64,000 nucleotides of DNA from Alphaproteobacteria bacterium (GTDB taxonomy: Bacteria; Pseudomonadota; Alphaproteobacteria; Caulobacterales; Aquidulcibacteraceae), in NCBI GenBank assembly GCA_016124655.1, contig WGNI01000009.1, forward strand, positions 62,001 to 126,000, in the 5' to 3' direction. Each line of letters opens with the position of its first letter. Within the stretch, counting starts at the first letter, position 1. A model generated the notes under the pieces. That model ran no database searches. It was not told the DNA's origin and saw only the letters and a program-made list of their open reading frames with translations. Positions 45,969-54,891 of this stretch are shown one piece after another. The position numbers were made by a program, and so were the translations under genes.

Positions 45969-46406
45969 TCAAGCGGCCTTGGCCAGCCCTTCGCCTAGCG
46001 GCCCAAGCCGGCGGCGCACCTGGTGGATCAAAAGGCCGAGGAAAATCGTCGCCGAAACACCCAGGCCGACGCCGTTGAAGGCGGGGATCTGGTCCCTGTG
46101 CTGGGTGAAAAACTCTGAAACGCGCCCGGCCGCGCCTTGGCGCTGGGCCGCCGCGCCCGCCTCGCCGGCGATGCGCCCGGCTTCGCCGAAATCGGGCAGC
46201 GCGACGCCGAGCGACAGAAGCGAAAATCCGCCTAAGGGCGGCAGCCGCCCCGGCGCAATCCAGAGCTGGGACGCAAACGCCAGCGACAAGAGCAGAAAGA
46301 ACGCCAAAGTCGTGCGCGCCGCCGCCAGCGCCCGCAAGCCCGCCAGGAGCTTGCGCGGCAGCGCCTTCAGCTCCGCCTGGATTTTGTCGACCGCCGGATT
46401 GGCCAT
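45969..46406 (-). CDS. Two-helix membrane protein of unknown function
   Basis: A 145-aa protein: basic N-terminus, membrane helix RTTLAFFLLLSLAFASQLWIA, a Gly/Ala loop, and a second helix FNGVGLGVSATIFLGLLIHQV followed by RRR. No family recognised. The 228 bp between it and the glycosyltransferase at 45740 contain no gene I can support. Confidence 0.65.
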   Translation of the reverse strand: MANPAVDKIQAELKALPRKLLAGLRALAAARTTLAFFLLLSLAFASQLWIAPGRLPPLGGFSLLSLGVALPDFGEAGRIAGEAGAAAQRQGAAGRVSEFFTQHRDQIPAFNGVGLGVSATIFLGLLIHQVRRRLGPLGEGLAKAA

Positions 46407-46530
46407 GGCGCGATCTTAGCGGCCCCGCCGCGCCCGCGCCAGCGGGTGGGGGCGGAGGGAAACACACCTGCGCCCAGGCGCGTTGGCGCCGCCGCCCCAT
46501 CCGTCATCCCGGATCAAGTCCGTGATGACA

Positions 46531-46636
46531 CCTTCCCCTCACGGGGAAGGACGGCAAATCCCGGACGTTGCAGAATGAACCGCCGCGCTCCCCCATGAGG
46601 GGGAGCTGTCGAGCGCCAGCGAGACTGAGGGGGAGG
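46531..46636. repeat. Two REP-like palindromes between hypothetical genes
   Basis: CCTTCCCC/GGGGAAGG with TCAC loop at 46531-46550, the same family as at 10798. A second element at 46587-46636 has GCTCCCCC and GGGGGAGC followed by CTGTC and an inverted tail ACTGAGGGGGAGG. That second type recurs at 60789-60843 (inverted) and 62643-62695. Confidence 0.75.
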
Positions 46637-46660
46637 ACGGCGTCTGCGTTTCCGCGATGG

Positions 46661-46954
46661 TCAACGAGGGACGACGCGCAAGTCGATGTGACAGTGCGGG
46701 CAATGGTTGGGAATGCGACCGGCTTTGAGCAATTCCCATCCAGCCGTTGGCAATACGTGCTCGCGGCACGACGCGCAGCGCGTGTCCAATTTCATTCGGA
46801 ACGCGATGAAGAACGCCAAGAACAAGAAGAGCGCAGTCGGACCTTGATAGGGAAAGCGTTGGAGCGCGACCAGCGCCCAGGCAATGAACAAGCCCTGTTG
46901 AACGGCGTTCCAAAACTGCCGGCGCTTCCGAACAGATTGCACGCGGAGTTCCAT
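46661..46954 (-). CDS. Small membrane protein with a zinc-ribbon-like Cys motif
   Basis: A 97-aa protein starting at 46954 (MELRVQSVRKRRQFWNAVQQ). One or two hydrophobic segments (GLFIAWALVALQRF, PTALFLFLAFFIAF) are followed by CASCREHVL and HCPHCHI, two CxxC-type knuckles that could bind zinc. No family recognised. Ribosome site weak. Confidence 0.6.
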   Translation of the reverse strand: MELRVQSVRKRRQFWNAVQQGLFIAWALVALQRFPYQGPTALFLFLAFFIAFRMKLDTRCASCREHVLPTAGWELLKAGRIPNHCPHCHIDLRVVPR

Positions 46955-47087
46955 CTGCGAGCGTATCCGCTGAATCCGCCCGCGAGGGCAATTGGGCATA
47001 TTCTACGCGTTCGCAGCCCGGCACGCCGGCGCCTGTGATGGCGTAGCCCGCCCCATCCCGCTACCATCGCGCCGGCAGGAGAAAGCG

Positions 47088-47834
47088 ATGACCGACCTTG
47101 TAACCCGCGCCGATCAGGACGGCCTTTGCTGGCTGACGCTCAACCGCCCCGACAAGCTCAACGCGCTCACCGTCGGCGTCTTTCAAGAGCTGCGCGCGCA
47201 CGTCCTTGATCTGAAGAAGGATGCGTCGGTCGGCTGCGTGATCCTTCGCGGCGCCGGCAAATGTTTCTCCGCCGGCCACGATCTCGCCGACATCGCCACC
47301 GGCGAAAAAACGCCCTCGCGCGGCTGGCATTCCGAGACCCTGCGCATGCTGGAGAAATTGCCCAAGCCTGTGATCGCCGCCGTGCACGGCCATTGCTACA
47401 CCGGCGCGCTGGAAGTCGCGCTCGCAGCCGATTTTATTCTGGCGTCCACAAGCGCGAAATTCGCCGACACGCATGCGAAATGGGCGCTGACGCCGATCTG
47501 GGGCATGAGCCAGAGACTGCCGCGCCGCGTCGGCGCCGCGACCGCCAAGCGGCTGATGTTCACCGCCGAAACCGTCGCCGCCGAGACCGCGCAGCGCATC
47601 GGCCTGTGCGAAGCGGTGTTCCCGGAACAGAATTTTTTCGCTGACGTCGAAAGTTTCGCGCGTCAGATCCTGGCCAATTCCGCCTTCTCCCACGCCGCCA
47701 ACAAGCGCCTGCTGGAAGCCACAGACATGGACGCGCTCGATGCAGGCCTGCAATGGGAAGTCATGGAAAACGAAGGCGTGGGGCCGGACATGCAGGCCCG
47801 CATCGCCGCGTTCACGCAAAAATCCAAACGCTGA
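47088..47834 (+). CDS. Enoyl-CoA hydratase/isomerase family protein (1 of 3)
   Basis: A 248-aa crotonase-fold enzyme acting on acyl-CoA thioesters. The CoA/oxyanion hole is RGAGKCFSAGHDLADIA and VIAAVHGHCYTGALEVALAAD; the HCYTGALE segment differs from the usual G-GGCELA, so hydratase activity is uncertain. AGGAGAAAGCG precedes ATG 47088. Monocistronic, convergent with the GST gene. Confidence 0.9.
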   Translation: MTDLVTRADQDGLCWLTLNRPDKLNALTVGVFQELRAHVLDLKKDASVGCVILRGAGKCFSAGHDLADIATGEKTPSRGWHSETLRMLEKLPKPVIAAVHGHCYTGALEVALAADFILASTSAKFADTHAKWALTPIWGMSQRLPRRVGAATAKRLMFTAETVAAETAQRIGLCEAVFPEQNFFADVESFARQILANSAFSHAANKRLLEATDMDALDAGLQWEVMENEGVGPDMQARIAAFTQKSKR

Positions 47835-47837
47835 CCA

Positions 47838-48500
47838 TCAGGCCGCGTCGCGAAAATCCTTCATCTGCGCGTCGAGCGCGCGCTGAAACGCCGGCCGCAT
47901 CAGGCATCGCGCGAGATACCGGTTGAGCCGCGCATCGTCTGCGAACAAATCCGGCCGGATGCGCAGCACCGTGGCCATCATCAGATCGCCCGCGGTGAAC
48001 GTGTCCCCGTCGAGATATGGCTTTTCGCCCAACGCCTGCGACAAGCCCGCCAGCCGTTTCTGCGCAAACGCGACCGCGCTGGGTTCACGCAGCGTCGCCC
48101 AAGCCTCGCCTTCATAGAACATCAGCGTCGCCACCGTCATGATGTGCGGTTCGATCGAATTGAGCGCGGCAAACAGCCATTGCGTCGCCCGCGCGCGCGC
48201 CTGGGGATCGCGCGGCAGAAGCCGCTCGCTGCGTTCGCCGATGTGCAACACGATCGCGCCCGATTCAAACAGCGCAAAGCCATCCTCTTCAAACACCGGA
48301 ACCTGCCCGAACGGCTGGATCGCGCGATAGCCGGGCGCATCCTGCTCGCCCTGGTTTAAAAGTCGCGTTGCGTAGGGGAGGCCAACTTCCTCCAGCGCCC
48401 AGCGCACGCGCAGATCGCGCACCTGGCCGCGCGCGAAATCGGGAACCCAGGCGAAAGCGGTGATCGTGATCATGGTCTCAATCTCGCGCGCTGCGTTCAC
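47838..48500 (-). CDS. Glutathione S-transferase family protein
   Basis: A 220-aa GST with N-terminal thioredoxin-like part (ITITAFAWVPDFARGQVRDLR, PFGQVPVFEEDGFALFESGAIV) and helical C-terminus (YLDGDTFTAGDLMMATVLRI). Start GTG 48500 overlaps the YCII gene stop; ATG 48473 is a good alternative. Last gene of the ArsR-SRPBCC-YCII-GST operon. Confidence 0.92.
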   Translation of the reverse strand: MNAAREIETMITITAFAWVPDFARGQVRDLRVRWALEEVGLPYATRLLNQGEQDAPGYRAIQPFGQVPVFEEDGFALFESGAIVLHIGERSERLLPRDPQARARATQWLFAALNSIEPHIMTVATLMFYEGEAWATLREPSAVAFAQKRLAGLSQALGEKPYLDGDTFTAGDLMMATVLRIRPDLFADDARLNRYLARCLMRPAFQRALDAQMKDFRDAA

Positions 48501-48853
48501 TGTCCGGGGATCGGCGTGATTTCCATGATCTCCACGCTCTTGCCAGGGAAGATCATGAAATGCGGATGGCCTTCGAACAGTTTCGCCGCGGCGTCCTGGC
48601 TCTCCGCGCGCACCACCACAAAACCCGCCAGGTCATTGCTGATGTCGGAAATGCCCGTCTTGTCCACGCTCTTGGTTTTGCCCAGCGGGCCGCCTTCAAA
48701 CGCAAGGATGCCCGCGTGTTGTTCCATCCAGGCGCCCCACGCCGCCATGCCTTCGGCTTCGCGGCGCTGACGTTCTTCCGGCGCGAGCGCCGCCCATCCC
48801 GCGCGTTCGAACGACGCTTGCGATCCGGTGAACACGGCAAGAAACGTTTTCAT
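48497..48853 (-). CDS. YCII-family protein
   Basis: A 118-aa YciI-like dimeric alpha/beta-ferredoxin-fold protein: MKTFLAVFTGSQASFERAGW, GPLGKTKSVDKTGISDISND and FVVVRAESQDAAAKLFEGHP. Members are thought to act as small enzymes or ligand binders; precise role unknown. Its stop overlaps the GST start and its start overlaps the SRPBCC stop (ATGA). Confidence 0.9.
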   Translation of the reverse strand: MKTFLAVFTGSQASFERAGWAALAPEERQRREAEGMAAWGAWMEQHAGILAFEGGPLGKTKSVDKTGISDISNDLAGFVVVRAESQDAAAKLFEGHPHFMIFPGKSVEIMEITPIPGQ

Positions 48854-49314
48854 GACGCTGCCTCCTGGCGCACCGCGTGCGCCGCCAGTTTTTCAAATGA
48901 ACTCGTCCATCCCCCGACATGAGAATCGCGGCGCGCCTGCGATAGAAATGGCGTCTGATGAAATGTCTGCGTGGTTTTGCCGTCGCGTTCGCTAAACGTG
49001 ATGGTGATCAGCGTCTCCACGCCCGCCGACGGACCGTCATTGTCCCATTGGAACGTGAACACGAGCCTCTCGCCGTGAATTATTTCGCGATAGGTTCCGA
49101 AAAACCAGTTCTCGCCATTCTCCGGCGAGACGATCATGCCGCGATAGGCGCCGCCGACGCGCACATCCATTTCAGCAACAGGGCAGGAAAAACTTTGCGG
49201 CCCCATCCAGCGCTTGAAGTGCTCCGGCTGCGTCCACATCGCAAAAATCAGCGACGCCGGCGCATCGAACGTGCGCACGATCAGCAATTCGTCATCGGCC
49301 AAGGTTGCGCTCAT
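48850..49314 (-). CDS. SRPBCC / AHSA1-domain protein
   Basis: A 154-aa START-like protein: LLIVRTFDAPASLIFAMWTQ, EHFKRWMGPQSFSCPVAEMD, RVGGAYRGMIVSPENGENWF. Such proteins bind hydrophobic ligands and often pair with ArsR regulators. Start 49314 overlaps the ArsR stop, giving translational coupling. Confidence 0.92.
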   Translation of the reverse strand: MSATLADDELLIVRTFDAPASLIFAMWTQPEHFKRWMGPQSFSCPVAEMDVRVGGAYRGMIVSPENGENWFFGTYREIIHGERLVFTFQWDNDGPSAGVETLITITFSERDGKTTQTFHQTPFLSQARRDSHVGGWTSSFEKLAAHAVRQEAAS

Positions 49315-49649
49315 GGCGCGTCTCCCTTCTTTTTCAGCGCATCGAGATACGCGTCCATCGTGTCGAAGCGCTCGCTCCAGAAGCGGCGATACATCTCCAG
49401 CCAATCGTCAACGCGCCGCAGCGCCTGCGGCTCCAGCCGGCACGGCCGCCATTGCGCGTCGCGCCCACGGCTGATCAGGCCGGCTTGCTCCAGAACCTTC
49501 AGGTGCCGGGAAATCGCCGGCAGGCTGATCGGGAACGGCTTGGCCAAGTCGTTGACGGTGGCTTCGCCCTCCGCCAGGCGCGCGAGGATGGCGCGGCGGG
49601 TCGGGTCGGCCAGGGCCTGCAGGGTTTCGGAGAGGGGATCGCTCGCCAC
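49311..49649 (-). CDS. ArsR-family transcriptional regulator
   Basis: A 112-aa winged-helix regulator: LQALADPTRRAILARLAEGE, NDLAKPFPISLPAISRHLKVLE (recognition helix) and QAGLISRGRDAQWRPCRLEP. The tail WLEMYRRFWSERFDTMDAYL is typical of ArsR regulators next to SRPBCC genes. Start GTG 49649. It probably represses the four-gene operon via the inverted repeat at 49662-49685. Confidence 0.93.
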   Translation of the reverse strand: MASDPLSETLQALADPTRRAILARLAEGEATVNDLAKPFPISLPAISRHLKVLEQAGLISRGRDAQWRPCRLEPQALRRVDDWLEMYRRFWSERFDTMDAYLDALKKKGDAP

Positions 49650-49661
49650 TCAATCGATCAT

Positions 49662-49685
49662 GTATTTAACGTATCAGTTAAATAC
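49662..49685 (-). promoter_or_regulatory. ArsR operator
   Basis: A perfect inverted repeat, GTATTTAAC (49662-49670) and GTTAAATAC (49677-49685) with a 6-bp centre. It lies 12 bp upstream of the regulator start codon, where it would cover the promoter. AT-rich against GC-rich surroundings. This is the expected form for this ArsR subgroup. Confidence 0.8.
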
Positions 49686-49729
49686 GAGCGCAAACCGTTC
49701 CCGTCAAGCCAAGACGCATGAATTTCAGG

Positions 49730-50920
49730 TCAGGCCGCCAGCAGGTGCGCGGGCCGGCGCAAATCCGCCGCCAGCCCTTGGCCCATCAGGTCGATGAAAT
49801 TGCCCGCGAAGAACGCCTCGCGCGCCGCCGCGGACGCGCCTTCAAGGCTGGAATCGAACCGCTTCAGCGGATTGCGCCCGCCTTCGACGTGGGGATAGTC
49901 GGACGAGAACATGGCGATCTCCTCACCCGCCTGCGCGACGATCCAGCCCGCATCTTCATGCGGATAGGGCGTCACGCGCACCTGCCGGCGCACGATTTCA
50001 GACGGTTTCGCGGAAAGCTTCTGCAGCCGCTCTTCATTGCGGATGAACGCGTGCGCGGCGGAATCCATCGCCCGCATCCAGCCCGGAACCCAGGACGCGC
50101 CCAATTCGATCGCGCCCCATTTCAGATTGGGAAAACGATCGAGCACGCCGTCGAAAATCAAGGTCGCCAGCGTCTGCATCGCCGCGTTCGGGATCGGCAT
50201 GTAGCTGACGGAGGTGAAATTGTCGTCGCCGCCGTGAAAATCCGGCACCGGCGGCAGGCCGTTTTCCTTGTACACGGGATTGAGCTTCTCTTCCCCGCCG
50301 ACATGGAACAGCGCCGGCAGCCCGGCCTCTTCCAGCATCGCCCACACCGCATCGAGCGCGACATGGCTCGGCCCATGCTGTTGCGGCGGTTTGGAGGGAA
50401 CCATGATTGCCTTGGCGCCAAGCGCGATCGCTTCGGCCGCACATGCTTTCGCCCGCGCGAAATCTTCCAGCGGCACGTACGCAGTCGCCAACAGCCGGCG
50501 ATCGACGGCGCAGAACTCCGTCATCATGCGGTTGTGCGCGCTGGCCGCCGCATAGCACAGCGCCATGTCGCCGGACTGGTCGAGCCCGAAATTGCCCAGG
50601 CAATACGTCGTGAACACAAGCTGGCTGGCCACGCCCAGCGCATCGACCACCGCGGGCCGGTCGCTTGGATCGAACGCGCCCAGCGCCTCGTAATTCTTGC
50701 GCAGGAGAACGTTTTCGACCGCGCCCGCGCGAAACGCCGCCTCCGCCTGCCGCGCGCGCGCCTTTTCCGCGAACGCGCCTGCGACCTTCTTGGCCTGCAC
50801 GGCAGGCAGCGCGCGATACCGCGCCAGCATCGCGGCATCGAAATAGGGGTCCAGACAATCGCCGAGCTCCATCAGATGGCTGTCGGCGTCGTGCACGATC
50901 CGTCCGCTGATATAGGCCAT
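49730..50920 (-). CDS. Amidohydrolase family 2 protein
   Basis: A 396-aa metal-dependent hydrolase/decarboxylase-type TIM barrel. DADSHLMELGDC holds the N-terminal metal site, LPALFHVGGEEKLNP the barrel His, LKWGAIELGASWVPGWM the family signature and MFSSDYPHVEGGRNPLKRF the metal-binding Asp. Start 50920 follows GGGAG. Divergent from an acyl-CoA synthetase. In catabolic clusters such enzymes often process aromatic or ring-cleavage intermediates. Confidence 0.9.
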   Translation of the reverse strand: MAYISGRIVHDADSHLMELGDCLDPYFDAAMLARYRALPAVQAKKVAGAFAEKARARQAEAAFRAGAVENVLLRKNYEALGAFDPSDRPAVVDALGVASQLVFTTYCLGNFGLDQSGDMALCYAAASAHNRMMTEFCAVDRRLLATAYVPLEDFARAKACAAEAIALGAKAIMVPSKPPQQHGPSHVALDAVWAMLEEAGLPALFHVGGEEKLNPVYKENGLPPVPDFHGGDDNFTSVSYMPIPNAAMQTLATLIFDGVLDRFPNLKWGAIELGASWVPGWMRAMDSAAHAFIRNEERLQKLSAKPSEIVRRQVRVTPYPHEDAGWIVAQAGEEIAMFSSDYPHVEGGRNPLKRFDSSLEGASAAAREAFFAGNFIDLMGQGLAADLRRPAHLLAA

Positions 50921-51048
50921 CGCGCGCTCCCTTTCGTATTTTGGGTACGGAGAAGCGCACAAAAGCGCTGCGCCGAAAAGCCCCGCAGCGGCTTGCCAAA
51001 CCGCCGCCCGACCCTCCACCATCGTCCAAAACCAAAGGGAGACGCTGA

Positions 51049-52623
51049 ATGGCCGTATTGACGCGGGAGTATGCGCAGACGCGCGGGGAGGAGGCCGCGC
51101 TGATCGACGCCCGCGGCCAGACGGCGTGGGGCGCGCTCGATCCGCGCGTGAATGCGCTGGTCAACGGCCTGCGCGCGCGTGGGCTGGCGGCGGGCGATAC
51201 CGTCGCCGTCGTCATCGGCAATCGCCGCGAATGGTTCGAGATCGCGCTGGCCTGCGCCCATGGCGGCTGGACCTATGTGCCGGTCAATTGGCACTGGGCG
51301 CCCGATGAACTGGCCTACGTGTTTCAGGACGCCGGCGCCAAGGCCGTGTTCGTGGAAGCCATGTTCGCCGATGCGGTCGCCACTGCCTTGCGCGACCCGC
51401 GCGGCGCGGGCGTGGCGTGCGTCTTCGCCGTCGACGGCGCCGATGGCCCGCTGCGCCATGAGCCGCGCGCGATCGATTTTGAAGCGCTCATCGCCTCCGC
51501 CAGTACCGAAGAGCCCGCCGACCAGGCCATGGGCGGGCCGATGTTTTACACGTCAGGTACGACCGGAAGGCCAAAAGGCGTGCGCGGATCGCTGTCCGGC
51601 GCCGCCAGCATGCCCCCGGAAATGCTGAAAATGATCGGCGGCGGTTTCGCGCAATGGGTGCCGATCCCCGGCCGCACGCTCCTGTGCGGGCCGTTCTACC
51701 ATTCCGCGCAATGGGCGTTTTCGTTTCTGCCGATGATCGCGGGCTCCTCCGTGGTGATGCAGCACAAGTTCGACGCCGCCGAAGCGCTCGATCTGATCGA
51801 TCGCCATCGCGTCACCAACATTCATCTCGTGCCCACGCAGATGAAGCGCTTCCTGGATGTCCCCGATGCCGCCAAGGCGCGCTTTTCCGGCGACAGCCTC
51901 GCCATCGCCATCCATGGCGCAGCGCCGTGCCCACCCTCGGTGAAGCGCGCCATGATTGACTGGTGGGGGCCGAAGATCGCGGAATATTACGGCTCGACCG
52001 AGGGCTCCATCATCTCCTGGATCACCAGCGCCGATTGGCTGGAGAAGGGCGGCAGCGTCGGCAAGCCGATGCCGAACGTGGAAGTGCTTGTTGTTGATGA
52101 CGACGGCAAGCCCGTGGAGCCGGGCAAGGACGGCGCGCTTTATTTCCGCAATCTGATGGGAACCGATTTCGCCTATCACAACGATCCGGAAAAAACCGCC
52201 GCCGCGCATCTGGCGCCGGGCGTATTCACCACCGGCGATATCGGTCGCATCGACGCGGACGGATTCTTATGGCTCTCCGATCGCAAGATCGACATGATCA
52301 TTTCCGGCGGCGTGAACATTTATCCAGCCGAGATCGAAGGCGCGTTGAACGCGCACCCAGCGGTCGAGGATTGCGCCGTGATCGGCGTGCCCGATGATGA
52401 GTTCGGCGAAAACGTCAAAGCGCTGGTGTGCGTGAAAGAGGGCGCGCCCGCAGACGACGCCTTGGCCGCCGATTTGATCGCACATTGCCGCACGCTGCTT
52501 GCTGGATACAAAGCGCCGAAGAGCGTCGACTTCATCGACGCCATCCCGCGCTCGGCGGCGGGAAAAATTTTGAAGAAGCCGCTGCGCGATCCGTACTGGG
52601 CGGGCCGCGAACGCCGGATTTGA
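51049..52623 (+). CDS. Acyl-CoA synthetase (AMP-binding)
   Basis: Activates a carboxylic acid with ATP and CoA. It is 524 aa. P-loop A3 reads MFYTSGTTGRPKGVRG, A5 is YYGSTEG, A7 is FTTGDIGRIDADGFLWLSDR and the end carries PRSAAGKILKKPLRD with the catalytic Lys. AGGGAGACG lies before ATG 51049. Divergent from the amidohydrolase, followed by a CMD-family gene. Confidence 0.95.
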   Translation: MAVLTREYAQTRGEEAALIDARGQTAWGALDPRVNALVNGLRARGLAAGDTVAVVIGNRREWFEIALACAHGGWTYVPVNWHWAPDELAYVFQDAGAKAVFVEAMFADAVATALRDPRGAGVACVFAVDGADGPLRHEPRAIDFEALIASASTEEPADQAMGGPMFYTSGTTGRPKGVRGSLSGAASMPPEMLKMIGGGFAQWVPIPGRTLLCGPFYHSAQWAFSFLPMIAGSSVVMQHKFDAAEALDLIDRHRVTNIHLVPTQMKRFLDVPDAAKARFSGDSLAIAIHGAAPCPPSVKRAMIDWWGPKIAEYYGSTEGSIISWITSADWLEKGGSVGKPMPNVEVLVVDDDGKPVEPGKDGALYFRNLMGTDFAYHNDPEKTAAAHLAPGVFTTGDIGRIDADGFLWLSDRKIDMIISGGVNIYPAEIEGALNAHPAVEDCAVIGVPDDEFGENVKALVCVKEGAPADDALAADLIAHCRTLLAGYKAPKSVDFIDAIPRSAAGKILKKPLRDPYWAGRERRI

Positions 52624-52634
52624 TGGAGAACACG

Positions 52635-53168
52635 ATGTCCCGTTTGCCGCTCGCAACGCCCGATGCGCTGCCGCCCTATCTCAAAGTCATCCATGACGCG
52701 ACGCCGGAGGAAAACTGGCTTGGGCGCAATTTTGCCCGCGCCTTCGCGCCCCATCCTGACCTCGTTGAGGCCTATCAGGGATTCTACTATCCCTGGCACA
52801 CCGGCGCTGCGGGTCTGTTGGAGCCGCGCCTGAAGGAATTGGTGCGTCTGCGCATCGCCACGCTCAATGGCTGCGTGCTGTGCAAGAGCGTGCGCATGGC
52901 GCCCGACGTCGTGAAAGAAGAGGAGGCCGCCAGCGGCGTCGATCGCGCCGAAGAGGCTGACTTCACGCCGCGCGAACGCGCCGCGATTTATTTCGCCGAG
53001 AAGATGGCCGTCGATCATCACAACATCGACGACGCCGATGTCGCGCGCATGCGCGAACACTTTTCCGATGCGGAGTTCCTGGAGCTTGCGATGATGGCGG
53101 GCCAATATATTGGCTTCGGCCGCGTGCTGGCGATGCTGCAATTGGAAGTCGCCGCCTGCCCGATTTGA
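52635..53168 (+). CDS. Carboxymuconolactone decarboxylase family protein
   Basis: A 177-aa AhpD-like helical protein. The conserved segment RLKELVRLRIATLNGCVLCKSVR contains the redox CxxC. ATG 52635 has GGAGAAC upstream and is preferred over ATG 52623, which overlaps the synthetase stop. Likely peroxidase- or decarboxylase-like role in the same catabolic unit. The tandem repeat array begins 18 bp after its stop. Confidence 0.9.
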   Translation: MSRLPLATPDALPPYLKVIHDATPEENWLGRNFARAFAPHPDLVEAYQGFYYPWHTGAAGLLEPRLKELVRLRIATLNGCVLCKSVRMAPDVVKEEEAASGVDRAEEADFTPRERAAIYFAEKMAVDHHNIDDADVARMREHFSDAEFLELAMMAGQYIGFGRVLAMLQLEVAACPI

Positions 53169-53186
53169 AGGGGCGCTGCCTCCAAC

Positions 53187-53977
53187 CCCATCACCCCGGC
53201 GACGCGAAGCGCCAGCCGGGGTCCAGGACTTCAACATCGCGCTCCTAGGCCCCGGGTCTTCCTTCGGTCGCCCGGGGCGATGGGGAGAGAGAAACTTCGC
53301 GGAACCCAATGACCGGGCCACGATGTGTTTGCGCAAAACCGAAAACGCTCGGCCCTGGCGAAAGCCAGGGCCCATTTTCGCGGATGCTGGTGGTCATGGG
53401 TCCCGGCCTTCGCCAGGACCGAGCGCACATCGAATTGCAGGTCCTCTTGCCCATCACCCCGGCGACGCGGAACGCAAAGACCGGGCGTCTCGGGTGACGG
53501 ACGAAACGAAAGCCGCTCGGCCCTGGCGAACGCCAGGGCCCATTTTCGCAAATGCTGGTGGTCACGGGTCCTGGCTTTCGCCAGGACCGAGCGCACATGG
53601 AATCGCAGGTCCTCTTGCCCATCACCCCGGCGACGCGAAGCGTCAGCCCGGGTCCAGGACTTCAACATCGCGCTCCTAGGCCCCGGGTCTTCCTTCGCTC
53701 GCCCGGGGCGATGGGGAGAGAGAAACTTCGCGGAACCCAATGACCGGGCCACGATGTGTTTGCGCAAAACCGAAAACGCTCGGCCCTGGCGAAAGCCAGG
53801 GCCCATTTTCGCGGATGCTGGTGGTCATGGGTCCTGGCTTTCGCCAGGACCGAGCGCACATGGAATCGCAGGTCCTCTTGCCCATCACCCCGGCGACGCG
53901 AAGCGCCAGCCGGGGTCCAGGACTTCAACATCGCGCTCCTAGGCCCCGGGTCTCCCTTCGCTCGCCCGGGGCGATGG
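53187..53977. repeat. Tandem array of 263-bp units built from nested palindromes
   Basis: Units begin with CCCATCACCCCGGCGACGCG. Unit 1 is 53187-53449 (263 bp), unit 2 is 53450-53617 (168 bp, diverged and missing the centre), unit 3 is 53618-53880 (263 bp) and unit 4 is a truncated start 53881-53977. Each full unit has module A (CCCCGGGTCTTCC...GCCCGGGGCGATGG, a palindrome) and module B, the same GGCCCTGGC/GCCAGGGCC hairpin pair as at 35095-35175, at 53346-53425, 53514-53593 and 53777-53856. Fills the gap between two convergent genes; no coding content supported. Repeats are nearly identical, so duplication is recent. Confidence 0.9.
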
Positions 53978-53996
53978 ATCATCGAAGCCAATCCAA

Positions 53997-54776
53997 TCAC
54001 CGCCCCGTCCAGTTCGGCGCGCGCTTTTCCGCAAACGCGCGCGGGCCTTCGCGCGTGTCATCGGCCGTGCGCCAGCGCGCATAGGCGGGATAATCGTTCT
54101 GGTTTTGCATGGCCGCGGCCAGGCTCGGCTCGTCGAGCCCGCGCATCGCAGCTTGCTTGGTCGCGCGGATCGACAGCGGCGCGGCCTTCAGGATGTCATC
54201 GCACCAGGCTTGCGTTTCCTCAGCCAGACGCTCCGGCGCAACCACCGCGTTCACCAGCCCCAGCGCATAGCCGTCCTGCGCGCTGATGCGCGCGCACGTG
54301 AACAAATATCCCATCGCGCGCTTCAGCCCGATCTGACGCGCGAGACGATGCACGCCCCCGCCGATCGCGATCGCGCCGACGCGCGGCTCCGGCAGACCGA
54401 AGCTCGCGGTCTCGCTGGCGATGATGAGATCGCACGCCAGCGCGATCTCAAAGCCGCCGCCCAGCGCCAGCCCGTTCACCGCAGCGATGATCGGCTTGTC
54501 GCAGTCAAAGCGCTCGATCAGCCCGGCATAGCCGTTCTTCGGATATGCGCGGTAGAAATCGCCTTGCGCGACGGCTTTCAGATCGCTGCCCGCGCAGAAC
54601 GCGCGCTCGCCCGCGCCCGTGACGACGCAGATGAATTGCTCTTCGTCCGCCGCGAACGCATCGAACGCGTCCTGCAGCGCGTGGTGCATGTCCGGCGTGA
54701 TCGCGTTCATCGCCTGCGGCCGGTTCAGCGTCACCGTCGTGACGCGGCCGGCCTTGGAAACAAGAATATCCGCCAT
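53997..54776 (-). CDS. Enoyl-CoA hydratase/isomerase family protein (2 of 3)
   Basis: A 259-aa crotonase: VTLNRPQAMNAITPDMHHAL, GAGERAFCAGSDLKAVAQG (oxyanion hole), IIAAVNGLALGGGFEIALAC (the G-GGxxxA signature) and FGLPEPRVGAIAIGGGVHRL. GTTTCC-type leader without a strong ribosome site. Convergent with the CMD gene across the repeat array. Confidence 0.94.
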   Translation of the reverse strand: MADILVSKAGRVTTVTLNRPQAMNAITPDMHHALQDAFDAFAADEEQFICVVTGAGERAFCAGSDLKAVAQGDFYRAYPKNGYAGLIERFDCDKPIIAAVNGLALGGGFEIALACDLIIASETASFGLPEPRVGAIAIGGGVHRLARQIGLKRAMGYLFTCARISAQDGYALGLVNAVVAPERLAEETQAWCDDILKAAPLSIRATKQAAMRGLDEPSLAAAMQNQNDYPAYARWRTADDTREGPRAFAEKRAPNWTGR

Positions 54777-54891
54777 GGCGCTCTCCTGGCCTCAGATGCG
54801 CCCGCGCGCACGCCCTTGGCAAGGCGCGCGCGATTGACCCTGGCCGCGCGGCGTGATTCCCTCATGGAGAAACCGCAACCGGGAGGCGGCG

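Noticed and set aside
53187-53977. Possible CRISPR array or coding region
   Set aside because: Unit length is 263 bp and unit contents are palindromic modules with no regular spacers or Cas genes; open frames in it repeat with the unit and are not proteins.
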